Assembly: GCF_019916085.1 (NCBI RefSeq) | Contig: NZ_CP049834.1 | Coordinates: 914,501-978,500, forward strand | Reading direction: 5' to 3' | Source of the DNA: Aquirufa lenticrescens | GTDB taxonomy: Bacteria; Bacteroidota; Bacteroidia; Cytophagales; Spirosomataceae | Length of the DNA stretch: 64,000 bases | Shown here: piece by piece, positions 62,303-64,000 of the stretch | How the letters are laid out: every line of letters starts with the position of its first letter | How positions within the stretch are numbered: the stretch's first letter is position 1 | The notes under the pieces: model-generated | The model's database searches: none | What the model was told of the DNA's origin: nothing | Seen by the model: only the letters and a program-made list of their open reading frames with translations | Translations under genes and position numbers: made by a program

Positions 62303-62821
62303 TTATCCATTAAATACTTTAGCAACAGAGATTCCACGTTGGAAAGCTACTGAGTGTGGAGCTCTCATCTTAACTAATGCATCGATGGTTGCCTTCACTA
62401 CGTTGTGTGGGTTAGATGAACCTTTAGACTTAGCTAAGACATCATGCACACCTACTGATTCTAACACAGCACGCATCGCACCACCGGCGATCAATCCTGT
62501 ACCTGGAGCAGCTGGCTTGATTAAAACGAAACCACCAGAGAATTTACCTAATTGCTCGTGAGGAACAGTGTTCTTCAACAAAGGAATTTGGAATAAGTTT
62601 TTCTTAGCGTCTTCGATACCTTTAGTGATAGCGTCCGTTACTTCGTTTGCTTTTCCTAAACCGTATCCTACGATACCAGCACCGTCACCTACGACAACGA
62701 TTGCTGAGAAACTAAAACGACGACCACCTTTAACTACTTTTGCAACACGGTTGATGGCTACTACTTTCTCCTTCAACTCACCTTCGTTAACCTTTATTGG
62801 TTTTGCTTGTAAATGCGACAT
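62303..62821 (-). CDS. rpsE: 30S ribosomal protein S5
   Basis: Small-subunit accuracy protein. The 172 residues contain [40 protein letters not shown] (split here), the S5 double-stranded RNA-binding domain, and [20 protein letters not shown]. Length is typical; it lies between rplR and rpmD. Confidence 0.99.
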   Translation of the reverse strand: MSHLQAKPIKVNEGELKEKVVAINRVAKVVKGGRRFSFSAIVVVGDGAGIVGYGLGKANEVTDAITKGIEDAKKNLFQIPLLKNTVPHEQLGKFSGGFVLIKPAAPGTGLIAGGAMRAVLESVGVHDVLAKSKGSSNPHNVVKATIDALVKMRAPHSVAFQRGISVAKVFNG

Positions 62822-62830
62822 ATCTATTTC

Positions 62831-63178
62831 TTAAAATTGTAAGCCACCCTCGCGAGCACCTTCAGCTAATGATTTAATTCTTCCGTGATACAAATAACCG
62901 TTACGGTCAAAAACTACCTTCTCGATTCCAGCCGCTTTCGCTTTTGCAGCGATTGCTAAACCTACTGTCTTAGCAGCTTCAATGTTGTTGTTCACTTTAT
63001 CTTTTGTGTAAGATGTAGCTGAGAATAAAGTCTTACCAGCTAAATCATCTACTAATTGTGCATACAATGCAGAATTAGAACGATATACAGTTAAACGCGG
63101 ACGCTCCGCTGTTCCTGCGATTTTAGCACGAATCGCACGTTTAATGCGGGTTCTGCGTAAATTTTTGGTTGTTGCCAT
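62831..63178 (-). CDS. rplR: 50S ribosomal protein L18
   Basis: 5S rRNA-binding protein of 115 residues: [40 protein letters not shown] (split here) and the C-terminal [20 protein letters not shown] are typical. It lies nine bases upstream of rpsE. Confidence 0.99.
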   Translation of the reverse strand: MATTKNLRRTRIKRAIRAKIAGTAERPRLTVYRSNSALYAQLVDDLAGKTLFSATSYTKDKVNNNIEAAKTVGLAIAAKAKAAGIEKVVFDRNGYLYHGRIKSLAEGAREGGLQF

Positions 63179-63220
63179 TTGTTAACTTGTTTGTGTGGAT
63201 TTCCGGCCCACGCTTATGAT

Positions 63221-63778
63221 TTATTTTTTACCGCCCGCTTTACCAGCTTTGCGACGTACTTGCTCTCCTAAGAAACGAACACCTTTACCTTTGTATGGTT
63301 CAACTGGACGTAACGACTTGATTTTCGCAGCTACTTGACCGATTAATTGCTTATCAATCGATTTTAACGTAACCATTGGGTTCTTACCTTTCTCCATGGC
63401 AGTTGCAATAGATACTTCAGCAGGAATAGCCATGAAAATCGCGTGAGAGTAACCCAAGCTTAATTCTAAAATATTTCCTTGATTTGTGGCCTTGTAACCA
63501 ACCCCGATGATTTCCAAATCTTTTTGGTAACCTTCACTCACACCCACGACCATGTTATTGATCAAAGAACGATATAAACCATGCATCGCTTTGTGACGTT
63601 TTTGTTCTGTCGGACGAGCCACAGTTAAAATACCTTCTTCGATAGTAATGATCATATCTTGATCAACTTGTTGTGACAAAGTTCCTTTAGGACCTTTCAC
63701 TGTCACTAAATTACCAGCGCTCACGTCTACAGTAACTCCTGCAGGGATAGTGATAATCTTCTTTCCAATTCTTGACAT
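63221..63778 (-). CDS. rplF: 50S ribosomal protein L6
   Basis: Large-subunit protein near the factor-binding site. The 185 residues begin MSRIGKKIITIPAGVTVDVS and contain VTVKGPKGTLSQQVDQDMII and the C-terminal signature VEPYKGKGVRFLGEQVRRKA GKAGGKK (split here). It lies between rpsH and rplR. Confidence 0.99.
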   Translation of the reverse strand: MSRIGKKIITIPAGVTVDVSAGNLVTVKGPKGTLSQQVDQDMIITIEEGILTVARPTEQKRHKAMHGLYRSLINNMVVGVSEGYQKDLEIIGVGYKATNQGNILELSLGYSHAIFMAIPAEVSIATAMEKGKNPMVTLKSIDKQLIGQVAAKIKSLRPVEPYKGKGVRFLGEQVRRKAGKAGGKK

Positions 63779-63836
63779 TAGACTTTAATTATAGCTTAAA
63801 TTCCGAGATTGCTCTCCTTTCAGCGTGAAACAATTA

Positions 63837-64000
63837 TTAATATACGTAACAAAGTACTTCTCCACCTACGTGTAAAGTACGAGCTTCTTTATCTGTGATT
63901 ACTCCCTTAGAAGTAGACAAGATAGCGATACCCAATCCGTTCAATACACGTGGTAACTCTTCAGCACCATTGTATTTACGAAGACCTGGCTTAGAGATAC
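63837..64000 (-). CDS. rpsH: 30S ribosomal protein S8 (5' part missing)
   Basis: The visible C-terminal 53 or so residues read [52 protein letters not shown] and Y before TAA. This is the conserved S8 C-terminus ([24 protein letters not shown]-type). The N-terminal part lies beyond the window edge. Its position upstream of rplF on the minus strand is the normal spc order. Confidence 0.96.
   Translation of the reverse strand, partial: ISKPGLRKYNGAEELPRVLNGLGIAILSTSKGVITDKEARTLHVGGEVLCYVY

Overview
The window is a chromosomal segment from a member of the Bacteroidota, most likely of the order Cytophagales. Four observations support this. Promoters carry the Bacteroidota -7 box TAnnTTTG. A secreted protease ends in a type IX secretion (T9SS) sorting domain. 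The gliding lipoprotein GldH lies next to a PSP1-domain protein. There is also a PorE-like lipoprotein with TPR, beta-propeller, CRD and OmpA regions, a DUF4293 membrane protein and a carotenoid desaturase of the CrtD type. The genus cannot be fixed from the sequence alone. I saw no insertion sequences, prophage, CRISPR array, tRNA or rRNA genes.

Layout. 1-4457 (minus): mreB-mreC-mreD, then an ECF sigma factor with a small membrane-tethered anti-sigma candidate, then gmk and nadD (cut by the window edge). 4752-5678 (plus): an AraC-type regulator, followed by three consecutive inverted repeats. 5798-7360 (minus): an RluB-type pseudouridine synthase with a repetitive Arg/Gly/Asp-rich N-terminus. 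7491-15291 (plus): PorE-like lipoprotein, dihydroorotase, RNase HII and a large T9SS-exported subtilase. 15288-17014 (minus): a methyltransferase and GDP-fucose synthase. 17075-20402 (plus): a secreted MORN-like protein, then a SulP anion transporter paired with a beta-carbonic anhydrase. 20454-22217 (minus): aspS. 22308-24280 (plus): CrtD-like desaturase and DUF4293 protein. 24284-25252 (minus): KdsD. 25333-36626 (plus): recQ, purD, PSP1 protein, gldH, an Lrp/AsnC regulator, an RND efflux pair and ribD. 36574-38628: divergent mntH and mntR-like genes around a clean operator candidate. 38625-44184 (minus): amidase, MCE protein, prmA and a SNF2 helicase. 44276-46981 (plus): LptD. 46978-54542: msrA, a PAP2-like enzyme, a CapD/WbpM-type dehydratase, thiL, a small lipoprotein, a cytochrome b5-like protein, a GlcNAc kinase-like protein and a conserved protein of unknown function. 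54574-64000 (minus): carA and the end of the S10-spc-alpha ribosomal supercluster (rpsH to rplQ, with secY, map, infA and rpoA).

The genes are mostly housekeeping and envelope functions. Cell wall and shape (mreBCD, amidase), outer membrane assembly (LptD, KdsD, MCE protein), surface sugars (fucose synthase, CapD-type dehydratase) and T9SS/gliding (PorE-like protein, GldH, subtilase) form the envelope theme. SulP plus carbonic anhydrase suggests bicarbonate uptake or interconversion. mntH/mntR handles manganese.

Gene packing is very tight: four of nine convergent pairs overlap by exactly one palindromic stop tetranucleotide (TTAA or CTAG), and at least five genes appear to start with TTG. 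I found no obvious new multi-gene system. The best candidates for a second look are the conserved unknown protein at 53133-54542, the mntH/mntR operator, the SulP-carbonic anhydrase unit, the repeat-rich tails of two RNA-related proteins, and the convergent stop overlaps.
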